A DNA stretch of 64,000 bases, from positions 6,880,615 to 6,944,614 of the forward strand of contig OZ023217.1 in the NCBI GenBank assembly GCA_963995525.1, in the 5' to 3' direction. A program made the position numbers and the translations under genes. Under the pieces are notes generated by a model. The model was not told where the DNA came from. It ran no database searches and saw only the letters and a program-made list of their open reading frames with translations. Each line of letters begins with the position of its first letter. The stretch's first letter is position 1. Of the stretch, positions 46,001 to 56,465 are shown one piece after another. The stretch comes from Escarpia spicata (Eukaryota > Annelida > Polychaeta > Sabellida > Siboglinidae).

Positions 46001-49000
46001 TTATTCAGGGTATAACAATGTACAGTTTTCACAGACAAGTTTTCACAAACAAGTATCGTATTAATGAGCATGTTCAGCCACATGATATTGTCTATCGGAA
46101 TGTCTGTCTCCATATCATCACCAATATGGAGTAAAATATCGTAAAATCCTTCAAACATTTTCGAAATCGTACGATCTTACCCATTCCGTCCGCCAGTTTT
46201 GCGTTATATTTGATAAGCCAACGTGGTGTTGCTCCCGTTTTCAGTACGCAAGTTTAATAAAATTTATTTATTTTTGTTATCATTATGCCTATTTATTTCA
46301 TCATTATTTATGTAATAATTTGTCACGAGTTACCTGCATGACGGCAAATACCACGACCGAATTTTGGTCTCGTCCAAACAGGTTACAAACCGCTGTTGTA
46401 GTCCAACCTCTAACTGCTTCCGGTGTTGCGCACTAGGTACTGCGCATGGTCGTGCAGTTCGCCGACATCCGGTGCCCGGATGCGTTGGAGATATTCAACT
46501 ACGTTGGTGCGGGTCACGCCGGGTATCATCTGGCGACAGTGTGTGGGCGGAAAATAAGAAATAAGGTTGCAAATGACAATACTGCAATCTACACAGACTC
46601 CGACGGCGCCTACGTGACATTCCGCACGTTCCGTGGGAAGAAGAGAGGGCACGGCTTTATCATCAGCTACACCGTTGTTGATCCGGATGATCGTACGTAT
46701 ACTGTTACAGGAACACCGCTAATCCGGATATTTTGTTCCCCACTGTATGTATTCCGATGCAAGAGGTTGCAGGAAAAAAATCAATAATCATGTTCATGAC
46801 GAGGTATATTTGCGATTGATAAATCCTTTTTTGGAAGTGCCATTCTATGACATAAAGAATTTACTCCATGTCTATGTCTGCCTTGTCCTGTGCTTGTGCG
46901 AGAGATAGAGTAATCATACTCAGTAATCGCAATCGTGTGTAATTGCTGACAATATTTGAGTAACCGTACTTGTGCATTGTTAAACAAAATCGCAAGTAAT
47001 CGTACCCGAATAAATAGCCAAATAATCATAACCTGGATTACAGTAACAATTACACTTTTGTGTGCACATTTTTTAGCTCAGGTTCAAACTAGTTGGCAGA
47101 CATCGAGTTAATTCTAAGTAACAAAATGTGATTTCGTTGCATCTACCACATATTTTAATGTACTTCGCTATATCTGAAATAACCACGAAGTTGTAAAAAC
47201 CGTACATACAATGGCTAAGGTAACAGTAATTAATGTAATCATAATTACAATAATTTACTTGTAGAAATAAACTTGTAATTTATTACTTCAAGATTATGTG
47301 TAGTCGTACTTGTTCTCATTAATGTTAACAGTAACCGTTGCTAATTATATTTCTTGTGTAATTTCCCATCTCCCGCTTATAGGCCCCTGTGGCGTTCCCC
47401 GCATCGAGCCGTTCGTGCCGGGGATAAGCGGGAACAACGGAGCCATGCTGCCCCCCGGCACTCTGCCGCTGCAGCCCGGCGATCTCCCCTTGCCTCCCAA
47501 CTTCGGAGTCCGCATCATCGGCGGCTTCGAGACGGTGCCTTTCTCGTGGCCGTGGCACGCGGCCATCAACTTCTACGGCTGGAACTTCTGCGGAGGAACC
47601 ATCATCAACAAACGCTGGGTCGTCACCGCAGCGCACTGTCTGTGAGTACATGCATACATATAACATTATGTGTATTAATTAATCAGACAATCACTCAGTA
47701 AGTCTGTCTGTCAGTCAATCAGTCAGTTAATCAATCAACCAATCAAAGCGTTTATTCAAATCAGACCAACACAGTGTACGTACATATTAAGTTTACAATA
47801 CATTACTGATGAAACTTTTGAAGGGAGTAACATTGAAGTAAACCTAATGTAATGTTACTCATTTGTCGATACGCATAACAGCTTTTATTTGAAATTATTT
47901 TTTAAATGCATATACGTATAGTAGTACTTATGCTTTGGTACATTATAATGGAACTATAATAATAATAATAATAATAAGATAACTTCTATTGCGCCTAAAT
48001 CCTTGGAAACCAAGCTCAGAGGCGCATCAAAACAAAAGGGTTGGTCAATCTCAAAGTCCATAAGTAGTTTTCCAGTTGTCAACAGATGGGTCAAGGCGCT
48101 AGGGAGCTAAGGTGGATAAGCAAGGTTGTAAAGATACGTTTTTAAATGACGACGGAATTTTGTAATATTTTCAACTGATCTAACACTAAGAGGAAGCATA
48201 TTCCAAAGAGTTGGTGCAGCAACAGAAAAAGCCCTAGTTCCAATGTTAGTGTTGGCTCTAGGAACAAAAAGTAGGTCAGAACTAGATGATCGAAGCTGGA
48301 TAGATTTTCTTACAGGAGTAAGCAATAAATGCAAATAAGATGGTTGCTTATTGGACAGTGCCTGATATGTAATGGTACAGATCTTAAAAATTATACGATA
48401 TCGTACAGGAAGCCAATGTAAAGACTTCAAAAGTGGCACAGAGCGAGAAAAACGAGGAGATCTTGTAACTACTCTTGCTAGACAATTTTGGACACGCTGA
48501 AGTTTTGTGATATCCTTGCTAGCGATATTATAAAGGAGGGAATTGCAATAGTCAATTCTGCTGCTAACAAGCGCTGTTGCAATAGTCTTAGCAACAGAAA
48601 ATGACATATACCGGCGAATACGGCGAAGATCACGAATATGATAAAAACAGCAGCGACATGTTTGAGATATATGTTGTCGGAAATTGAAGTTTCTATCAAA
48701 GATTACTCCTAGATTACGCACCGAGGTTGCTGGCGTGATGTACTGATTCAAAATACGCGTAGGGAAAAAACCATCCAGTTTACAACGCTGCATTCGAGTA
48801 CCAATAATGATCAATTCAGTTTTATTTGCATTTAATTTCAACTTGCTGTCAGTCATCCAATGGAAGATATCTTGAAGGCAATCACTAAGTTGGTTAAGGG
48901 AGCGATTTGTATCCGGGGTAGCCAACGAAATGTAAATCTGAGTGTCATCAGCATAAAGATGATGATCTAAGTTATGTTTTTGTATAACAGAGCTTAGTGG

Positions 49001-52000
49001 CGTGGTGTAAAGAGTAAAAAGCAAAGGCCCAAGAACAGAACCCTGGGGAACACCAAATAAAGCCGGCAGTGCAGCTGAAAAGCAGTTCCCAATCTTTATA
49101 GTTTGGTATCTATCAGTTAGATACGAAGAAAACCAGCTTAGAGCTGTGCCAGATATGCCGTACCACTTTAATAGGCGTTCAATGAGAATGCTGTGATCAA
49201 TCGTGTCAAACGCGGCAGAGAGATCTAGTAAGGTAAGTGCAGTCACTTTACCATTATTAATGTTCAAGGTAATGTCATTATGAACCTTTAAAAGGGCAGT
49301 CTCTGTTGAATGAAACTGCTTATATGCTGATTGTGACACATTAGTTAACACATTTGTGCTAATGTGAGACCTTAGACGACTTGCTACAACCTTTTCTAGT
49401 ATTTTGGAAATGAAGCTGAGATTTGAAATAGGTCTATAACTGTTTAGGTCTTGTTTAGGCAGAGATGACTTCTTAAGAAGTGGTGTGACATGGGCGTATT
49501 TAAAATCATCAGGAAAACAGCCAGAGCAAAGTGATGCATTTATAATATTTGTTATTGGTCCAATTAGTGTATCGAGACATGCTTTTAGCAGCATTGTTGG
49601 AAATGGATCAAGTGCACAAGATTTATTTGGGGAGGACATAATTATTTTCCTAACTTCATCAACTGTTGCAGGTTCAAATGATACAAGTTGAGAATTTACT
49701 TGTGGAAAGTCCACACTGACATTACTTATATTATGATGTGGGAAAGCAGAACGAATGATACTGATTTTATTCTTGAAGTGACTAGAGAACGAATCACATA
49801 GAGACTTAATTGACATATGATCAGGTAACGATGGAGTAGGCCGTCTGTGTAGAATGTTATTGATGCAGTTCCATAACTGACGCGGATTATCAGACTTATT
49901 TATGACCATATCTGTAAAATAATCTGATTTAGCTTTAGCCATTTGTCTGTTACAGAGGTGACATTGCTTAGAATAACGCGATCTATCTAATGGCGAGCGT
50001 GATTTGCGCCATACACGCTCTAAATAACGACGACGCCTTTTAGATAGTATAATTTCAGAAGTCATCCATGGAGCCGGTGGCCTTTCTGACACCCATTTGG
50101 ATTTTATAGGTGCATGTTTGTCAAGTAGTGCATTGAGTACTTGACAGTACTGTTTATATAAGTCAGATAGATGTTTTTTTGGATCTGTGATAAGGTCAGA
50201 TATAAGGATATCAGCCATTAAAGCTGTAATGTCAATCCTATGAATGGCTCTGTAAGACACATTGTGTTTCGATTGTAAAGGGGCTATAGAACCATTAATA
50301 TTGGCAATGACAGTATGGTGGTCTGATAACCCATCTGAAACAGTAGGTGCTTGGATATTATTACAAGTTGAACGGGTTATCAAGAGGTCAAGCCAATGGC
50401 CATGTATATGTGTCGAAAAGGTAACATGTTGTTTCAAATCAAATGATGCCAGAATATCATCAAACGTAGTTGTAGTTGAAGAAGGTATATCCAAATGTAG
50501 ATTAAAATCACCAAGAATGTAAAATTCTGAGTGAATGACTGCCAGATTTTCCAACATATCCTGAAAGTCTTCAAAGAAATTGGCAGGATGTCCTGGAGGG
50601 CGATAGATACAAACAAAGTGTGCGGAGAAAGAAGAATCTGAAATTTCAGCAAAGATGGACTCAAAACTAGAGTATTCAGGGTTAGAATGTAATTTAACTT
50701 TGAACTGCTGTGATATAAAAAAGCCAACACCACCTCCACGGCCGACTAAACGTGGTCGATGGTGAAAGGTGTAACCAGAAGGGGAAACGTCAGCAATGCA
50801 TGCATGTGTATCATGTGGTCTAAGCCAGGTCTCAGTTACAGCTAGAATGTTTATTTTCTTTGAAATTAATAAATCACAAAGTGAGGCTGTCTTATCTCGT
50901 ACAGATCGAACATTTGTAGTGGCCACCCGAATGTGTCGTCTAACAGATGGCCCAGGATTGAGACTTACATCTCCTGCTAGTAATAAAATTATTGCTAATT
51001 TCAATGTAGGTGTAGAGCGGGGGATTGGCAGTAACTTTCTATTATAACAAACATGAAGACATGGCAGACTATGCAAAATTGAAATAGAATGATGAATTTT
51101 AGTGTGATTAGGAAAAAGTACATTAAAATGATTATATCTCAATGGTTTGCATAAAACAAAATCGATGTCCCTTACAACAACAGAACAAGACAAGCAGAAA
51201 ACACCAAATAGGAATAATGGTGACATAATTATGTTAGATTATTATCATATTTAGTAGAAAATAATAGACCAAAACCATATCATTTTATATCATATAGATA
51301 ATAAATAGTAAAGAATGTTAAACCCAGAGCTAAGGCTAAGCCTACGGCGTAACTACCGTAACTTAAGTAAAAACTAAATTATATTTACAAGATCAGTAGA
51401 GTCTCAATTTTAACAATAAAGCCTACTTTATTTAATTAGAAAATGTTGAACCGGGGCCAACTCCGGTAACTAAATTGAGACTTACAGGCCTATTAAGGGA
51501 GGAAGAACTATTTATATTTATTATAATTCACTCAGTCAGCCGTAGCCTTAGTCTTAGATAGGCAGAAACTGACTGTAGTATCAATCACTCAATGCCATTA
51601 ACTGCACCATGATTCCTTTTTAAATACCGTATTTATTGTAATAATATAAAATGCCAATAGTAATCTAAAAGGTCAATTGAAAAAACTCACAGGCAGCATG
51701 TTTTGTAACTTCATAATTTAACAGTATAATTGGTACAAACGACAACATTTAAACAAACAAAAAACTGAACATTGCCGACCGGCGAAAGTGAGCGATAATC
51801 ATAACGGCTTTAACGCCGATTTTATTAAGTTGAATATGACTGGACCAAAACTTGTTAAAATATGCTTATAATTTAAATATACTTAGCTTGTGGTTGAATT
51901 CTTGATTCTGTAGCGCATTACAAGTTACATAATATTAAAAGTAATCTATTCAAAATAATTAGTATGCTATAATTGAACATTAAACGAAGGATAAATTTTG

Positions 52001-55000
52001 AAAAGTAAACATTATGCCACGCCCCCTAGCGACCTGTCCATTGCAATGGTATTGCGTCTGCTCTCCATAACTTCTCATAACTGTTTGTTATAGTATGCTT
52101 TAAAACAATGACACACAGGAATATTGATAAAGTGACATTCAACGAATACCAAAGTTTAGCTCCATAAAAAATTAAAGATATATATCTTCTATTGGTTGAT
52201 GCACGGGTTCGGGAAAACTGACTGTACTCTTTGGGTGCAATGCTTATTATTACGCTTAACAAATAACCTTTGAATAGTCGACGGCGATTCATTTTTATTC
52301 TAAAGAGCACCGAGTCGGTAAACTTCAAACTAAATACAACACATTGGAGCATTATAAGTTGATCTCTTCGCAAGCGCCGATCGAGGTGCACATTGCTCTT
52401 TCTAGTAATTCGCTGTCTTAGACCATTTGACTATGATCTACCAAATGTTAATGTATTTATAAAACAAAAATGTATGTTTGTTCGTGTGGATACAAATGTA
52501 GTTATTTAGTTACTTTTTCAGTGAACAAATTGAGATGAGGCGCCTTTGTAGCGAACGTTAAATTTATTATCTGCAGCACTCAATGCTGTAATTGACAAGT
52601 GCAGACATTACGTTGGCATTGGGAACGAGTTTAAATTTACAATACCGTAATGATGACAGGTGCTGTCCTTGGTGTGTTGGTCGACGGGTGGGTGTACTAT
52701 AGCTGTCAAAGCGTAGACAGTTTTCATGCGCATCCTGTTCGCCCAGTTGTAATTATCCTACAAAGAGGTTAAACTTGTCCGTAATCAGGAGTGTATATAT
52801 TCAGCCACCTTCTTCAAAGTTACTGCACTACGTTCGCCGTAAAATGTGAACATTTCTATTACTACCTGCGTATGCATATCTAGTATCAGTCAAGATTCCT
52901 TCTGATATCCTAGTTGAGCATTTGAGGGAAATCGTCTCATTCTGTTTTAAAATTTTAATGCGGTAAGCATCCGTTATATTTATATATAACCACTGTGGTA
53001 TGTGCAACATTACACGGACATATATAGCCGCTTGCAGTCTTGCGATAATGACGGTGCACAAGAAAACAACGATTTCGTTCTCATCCACAGAGTGTAATCT
53101 GCTGGTGGCATAAGGCAGTTAGCCGTTAGCGAACATTGGAAGTCTTCAAGACAGTTCATTTGACTAAAGAATAAGAACTATGTTAATTTAGCAGTTAGAC
53201 GTGGCCACTATCGACAATATATGAAAGACGACTGGCAACAACGGAGATGAGAATGATTAAATGGGCAATGGGTGTAAGCCTGCAGGAGCACAGGAGGAAT
53301 GAGGACATCTTGGAAGAAGCCGATATTGTCACCACGGGGAGAAGAAGGCTGGAGTGGTTTGGTCATATAAAAAGATGGAAAGAAATGGAAGACATAAGAG
53401 CCACCGTGGAGATGAAGATAGAGGGGAAACGAGCGAGAGGGAGACCCAAGTTGAGATGGCAGGACACAGTGAGGAAAGATTTATTTACAGGCATGGCAGA
53501 TGAAACATTTTTTCTTTACTTCTTGCAGTGGGTCTCCATGGGAACCGGAAGAAGGGCAGATCGTCCTTGGCATGTTCAACAATTCGAAAGCGGACGCCGA
53601 TGAACCTTCGCGACAGTCACATTCAATCACCGGTTGGTTCATTCATCCAGACTACGATCCAGCGATCTACAAGAACGACATCGCCTTGGTCCATCTGGCC
53701 GACGATATCCGCTACAGTCCGCAGGTGTCGCCGGCGTGTCTCCCGACCAAGGAGGTGGAAGCCAACAAGATGTGTGTCGTGACTGGATGGGGAAAGACCG
53801 CTGGTGCGTAGATGGTCATTGAATTCTTGTTTTGTTCCATGCATAATATGTGACCCGTCACAGTGACCCGGATATGAAGTCGTAACGGCCTAATCTGCAT
53901 ATGAGCCATAAATAACTGTTTCGGTAATGTTTCATGAAATTTTTGAATTTAGCACATTATAATCATATTTCAATGTCCAGTTTACTTTCTTCGACAAACA
54001 CTTCAAAACTAATCAAATAAGTGCATTTACGAACACTCAGATTAAGCAACAACAGACAATATGACCCTATTTCTCAAGACGTTGCTTTAATTTTAGAAAT
54101 AACTACTGAGGATATTTCAAAAATTAAGGTATCGTTTTAAAGTTCATGATCTGTGGATACCAAAAAGGCACACAACTCAATTTCACAAGTTTGCGACTTA
54201 ATAGCCACCATGCTATGGCATGTCATATATGCTATGGCCTTTTCTTTATAGTCGATCGGTGCAATGCCAAGACTCGTATCACACAAATCTGTATGACCAG
54301 GATAATCAGATTTGTGCCTAGGACCTGCCCATTCATGTATAAGACTTTCTGGTTATGGGCTTGTAAATGAGAAACATGTACACACTGGAACCTATTTAAA
54401 GGAACAAGCGGGCCTTCTGGAACATCATAACTGTTTCATTATTTAGTATACAATGCTTTACGGGGTGTTTTATATATGGAATTTGGCGTGCATTCTTACT
54501 GTCTAAAATAAACGATGAGTTATCAATGCGTAGACTTCGTTCATGCGCATCCTGCTGGCCCTGTTATAATTCTTGTACATAGAAGTAAAAGTTGTCCATA
54601 ATCAGGGGTGTATCCATATTCAGTCATCTTCTTCAAAGCTCCTGCACTACATTCGTCGTAGCCTATGTGAACATTTATATAATTACCCCTGTATGCATTT
54701 CTAATAAAAGTCGAGATTCGCTCTGGTCCACATGATGTCCTATTTGAGCATTGGAGAACAATCTTGTGATTCCACCCTCAATGTAGTGTTAGGCTAGACA
54801 ACCTGGATGCATTCAAGAACAGTACCCAGACATTGCAATTTCTAGACAACAAGCTCTTGAAGAAGACGAACAAGAAGAATATATTAAGAAACCATTGGTT
54901 TATACATTATGTACGACAGTTGAGTTCCCGGATGTGCTGCATCAGGTGAAGATACCAATAGTCGATCAACAAGTGTGCAGACAACCCTCGTGGCACGGCA

Positions 55001-56208
55001 GCAACATCACAGACAAGATGGTGTGTGCCGGCTACCCAGAGGGCGGCAAGGATACTTGCAGTGTAAGTGCACTTCTGGTGTTCATGAAAATAGTGTCTTG
55101 ATGGCGTTGCACTTGCGGTATCAGTGTTCTTAAAAGTTGTGTCCAGTCGCCAGTAGGCATGCTGGCATAACACTTCCGGTATCATAAAAGTTGTGTCTTT
55201 CCGCCAGTAGGGCATGATGGGACATTCTCCCCTGGTCTCAGTTTGGGATTTTATTTCTTGCAAATTACACATACTTGCGTAATTTAATAGACATTTAATG
55301 CATTACAGTAAAAGTATGTCAACAGCATTAACCAAACGCAGTAAAAAAAATATTATGCTCCGCGCTGCATCGCTTTTACAATAATACTAAAATGAATTTC
55401 AGCTTGAATATACTACTGCCGTGTATTTACTCGGAAGTGCCTTAGAAAGGAACAATACTCTCACTTCATAGTACGTTGTATGCAGCGTATCTTGGAGACT
55501 CATGAAGAATGTTATCTGTCAAAGACTTTGCAGACTAAAATTGTTTTTGTAAGACGAGTGCCAAAACACGATCTGCGAGTGTGATGACATCTTGCCATGT
55601 TTTTCTGTTTCTTACAGAGCGATTCTGGCGGACCCCTGGTGTGCAAATACGGTCAGAATTGGGTGCTGCACGGAATCACCAGCTGGGGCAAAGGTACTGG
55701 CTGCGGCGACCCAAACAGTCCAGGGGTGTACACCCGGGTCAGTCGGTTCATGAAATGGATGGAAAGCGTTATGTCCAGTAAGTTTAATACGAATAAGAAG
55801 AATTGTGGCTTTACTTATACCGTGTATACTGATACATGTTGTAAAGTGCACCTGAGCTAAAAACAGGACGTTAATCATTATAGTAGCAGGTAAATAATAA
55901 TAATTTAAAAAAAATTAAATAAATAATAGACAACGAATTAATCTTAATGGGTTCAAAATTAATCAAACTCGCAACTGATATAAGATTCGGAGCAATGACC
56001 GTTAGTGTAAAATTTAGTGGTATGCAAACTGCCTTTCGTGGTGACACGCTTTCTCAAAATGTCCTTTCCTCTCGCAATTAAACATATATCCGACGTGGAG
56101 GCGACCAACCCCCCTCCCACCTACTCATATGCTGTGCAACATTTGATTGATTTTATGAAATCGTGCGACCATCGTTAACGACTCCGTTTGTTTCTTCCAG
56201 GCGTTTGA
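42876..56208 (+). CDS. CUB and trypsin-like serine protease, gene 2 (signal exon not found)
   Basis: Seven exons join in frame: 42876-43000, 46437-46692, 47383-47641, 53529-53803, 54920-55062, 55618-55777 and 56201-56208. The visible part encodes 408 residues: CUB domain, Pro-rich linker with [13 protein letters not shown], activation site [18 protein letters not shown] and S1 peptidase domain. The triad is [13 protein letters not shown] and DSGGP. Asp is retained in KDTC, so trypsin-like specificity is predicted. The residue before DSGGP is Ser instead of the near-universal Gly193, whose backbone NH helps form the oxyanion hole. All intron phases match gene 1, so the two arose by duplication. 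Expected location is extracellular, as a zymogen. The 5' end is incomplete. Confidence 0.88.
43738..44005 (+). mobile_element. tRNA-derived SINE, copy B
   Basis: The A-box region is TGGCTCAATGG (43746-43756), followed by GCATCTGACTCTCAATAG as in copy A. The B box is deleted. The body includes CAAGATGGTGTTCGATTGCA. The tail has GGATACTGCACTATATAAGA and ends in (CTTTA)n. Confidence 0.7.
45395..45830 (+). mobile_element. Non-LTR retroelement protein tail, decayed
   Basis: One frame reads [17 protein letters not shown]. After a frame change, 45666-45830 reads [38 protein letters not shown], a stop and LAKFVKYT. The KFRxGxH and YxxIRxxYL... LAKF patterns are common in the C-terminal domain of metazoan RT proteins. 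The RT itself is absent. Confidence 0.45.
46437..46692 (+). CDS. Protease gene 2, CUB exon B
   Basis: It starts after cgcactag (the same acceptor octamer as gene 1) and ends before gtacgt in phase 1. It reads [19 protein letters not shown] through [11 protein letters not shown]. One codon longer than in gene 1. Confidence 0.88.
46693..47382 (+). other. Protease gene 2 intron 2
   Basis: AT-rich with irregular GTAATCGTA-type repeats around 46910-47050 and 47220-47300. No gene. Confidence 0.5.
47383..47641 (+). CDS. Protease gene 2, linker, activation site and catalytic His exon
   Basis: It starts after ccgcttatag and ends before gtgagt in phase 2. It reads [20 protein letters not shown], a Pro/Leu linker, [20 protein letters not shown] and VVTAAHC. 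Confidence 0.92.
47683..47745. repeat. Degenerate (TCAG)n/(TCAA)n tract
   Basis: Imperfect tetranucleotide repeats in intron 3 of gene 2. Confidence 0.7.
47952..51300 (-). mobile_element. L2/CR1-group non-LTR retrotransposon with an intact ORF
   Basis: It is inserted antisense in intron 3 of protease gene 2. The coding region is uninterrupted (51226-48107). The 3' UTR (48106 to about 47952) contains a GCGCCT/AGGCGC stem and ends in (ATT)n, the short-repeat 3' end typical of this group. The 5' boundary is unknown; AT-rich DNA upstream of 51226 could be 5' UTR. An intact ORF among many decayed elements suggests a recent insertion. Confidence 0.88.
48107..51226 (-). CDS. Endonuclease-reverse transcriptase of an L2/CR1-group retrotransposon, 1039 codons
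   Basis: An N-terminal region (1-97) contains a 2A-like motif, [13 protein letters not shown] (81-93). An APE-type endonuclease follows (about 98-312), with TTNVRS (103-108), TETW (131-134), YRPPG (208-212), GDFN (239-242) and SDHH (301-304). The reverse transcriptase (about 575-840) has [12 protein letters not shown] (667-678), [13 protein letters not shown] (725-737) and YADD (758-761). The tail has [19 protein letters not shown] near the C-terminus. The function is target-primed reverse transcription of its own RNA. All catalytic motifs are intact and no stop or frameshift interrupts it. The ATG is the first in this open frame, but the start could lie elsewhere. Confidence 0.93.
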   Translation of the reverse strand: MSPLFLFGVFCLSCSVVVRDIDFVLCKPLRYNHFNVLFPNHTKIHHSISILHSLPCLHVCYNRKLLPIPRSTPTLKLAIILLLAGDVSLNPGPSVRRHIRVATTNVRSVRDKTASLCDLLISKKINILAVTETWLRPHDTHACIADVSPSGYTFHHRPRLVGRGGGVGFFISQQFKVKLHSNPEYSSFESIFAEISDSSFSAHFVCIYRPPGHPANFFEDFQDMLENLAVIHSEFYILGDFNLHLDIPSSTTTTFDDILASFDLKQHVTFSTHIHGHWLDLLITRSTCNNIQAPTVSDGLSDHHTVIANINGSIAPLQSKHNVSYRAIHRIDITALMADILISDLITDPKKHLSDLYKQYCQVLNALLDKHAPIKSKWVSERPPAPWMTSEIILSKRRRRYLERVWRKSRSPLDRSRYSKQCHLCNRQMAKAKSDYFTDMVINKSDNPRQLWNCINNILHRRPTPSLPDHMSIKSLCDSFSSHFKNKISIIRSAFPHHNISNVSVDFPQVNSQLVSFEPATVDEVRKIIMSSPNKSCALDPFPTMLLKACLDTLIGPITNIINASLCSGCFPDDFKYAHVTPLLKKSSLPKQDLNSYRPISNLSFISKILEKVVASRLRSHISTNVLTNVSQSAYKQFHSTETALLKVHNDITLNINNGKVTALTLLDLSAAFDTIDHSILIERLLKWYGISGTALSWFSSYLTDRYQTIKIGNCFSAALPALFGVPQGSVLGPLLFTLYTTPLSSVIQKHNLDHHLYADDTQIYISLATPDTNRSLNQLSDCLQDIFHWMTDSKLKLNANKTELIIIGTRMQRCKLDGFFPTRILNQYITPATSVRNLGVIFDRNFNFRQHISQTCRCCFYHIRDLRRIRRYMSFSVAKTIATALVSSRIDYCNSLLYNIASKDITKLQRVQNCLARVVTRSPRFSRSVPLLKSLHWLPVRYRIIFKICTITYQALSNKQPSYLHLLLTPVRKSIQLRSSSSDLLFVPRANTNIGTRAFSVAAPTLWNMLPLSVRSVENITKFRRHLKTYLYNLAYPP
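51301..52025. other. AT-rich sequence, possibly 5' UTR of the L2-group element
   Basis: No coding signal or clear element end recognised. Confidence 0.4.
52026..52391 (-). mobile_element. Non-LTR C-terminal fragment
   Basis: The minus strand reads [20 protein letters not shown] and KLWYSLNV, the RTNxRxxSLxFxGxKLWNSLP pattern near the end of many non-LTR ORF2 proteins. The remainder is out of frame. Confidence 0.4.
52392..53220. other. Intron 3 of protease gene 2, with repeat copy 1
   Basis: 52703-52935 is a diverged direct copy of 54517-54765. Nothing else recognised. Confidence 0.6.
52703..52935 (+). repeat. Direct repeat flanking exon 4, copy 1
   Basis: Shared landmarks with 54517-54765 include TCATGCGCATCCTG, TTCAGYCAYCTTCTTCAAAG, GTGAACATTT, TGTATGCAT-like and GAGCATT. 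Confidence 0.8.
53220..53500 (+). mobile_element. RTE-like ORF2 C-terminal fragment
   Basis: Reads [20 protein letters not shown], then [13 protein letters not shown] and [20 protein letters not shown]. The RLxWxGH and GKRxRGRPKxRW motifs mark the C-terminus of RTE-type non-LTR proteins. It ends about 30 bases before exon 4 of protease gene 2. Confidence 0.75.
53529..53803 (+). CDS. Protease gene 2, catalytic Asp exon
   Basis: It starts after tacttcttgcag and ends before gtgcgt in phase 1. It reads [42 protein letters not shown] and [11 protein letters not shown]. Confidence 0.92.
53804..54919 (+). other. Protease gene 2 intron 4, with repeat copy 2
   Basis: 54517-54765 repeats 52703-52935. 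The rest is unclassified. Confidence 0.6.
54517..54765 (+). repeat. Direct repeat flanking exon 4, copy 2
   Basis: Second copy, about 1.8 kb downstream of the first and in the same orientation. Confidence 0.8.
54920..55062 (+). CDS. Protease gene 2, exon preceding the catalytic Ser
   Basis: It starts after tacgacag and ends before gtaagt in phase 0. It reads [33 protein letters not shown] and GGKDTCS. Same length as in gene 1. Confidence 0.92.
55063..55617 (+). other. Protease gene 2 intron 5
   Basis: A short imperfect duplication GTTGTGTC...CGCCAGTAGG...CATGCTGG lies at 55135-55215. No gene. Confidence 0.5.
55618..55777 (+). CDS. Protease gene 2, catalytic Ser exon
   Basis: It starts after tttcttacag and ends before gtaagt in phase 1. 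It reads [24 protein letters not shown] and [18 protein letters not shown]. The first residue, Ser, sits at the position that is Gly193 in most S1 proteases. Confidence 0.93.
55778..56200 (+). other. Protease gene 2 intron 6
   Basis: AT-rich; ends tttgtttcttccag. No gene. Confidence 0.5.
56201..56208 (+). CDS. Protease gene 2, terminal exon
   Basis: GC completes the split Ser codon, then GTT TGA gives a C-terminus ...MSSV. No canonical AATAAA was noticed in the next 100 bases. Confidence 0.65.
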
Positions 56209-56336
56209 TGCACACACGCTAGCAAAGCTTCACGGCGAGGACACCGTGAGATGGTGCGACAAACAACATAACCAGGATCACTTTTGTTCAAACTTAATTT
56301 CCCTTACTGGCATTGATACTAATGTGCTGTTGAAAA

Positions 56337-56465
56337 ACATATATATATATATATATATAATTATATATTGTAATAGAGTATATATATTATATATACGTGT
56401 ATACGTATTATATATGTATATAATATATACATACTTATTATACTTATATATATATATATAATTAT
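56337..56465. repeat. (AT)n-rich tract
   Basis: Irregular alternating A/T with scattered G and C. Confidence 0.85.

Larger units (their letters stand above)
43001..46436 (+). other. Protease gene 2 intron 1, with a SINE and a non-LTR fragment
   Basis: It holds SINE copy B (43738-44005) and a retrotransposon tail (45395-45830). The rest is unclassified. Confidence 0.55.
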
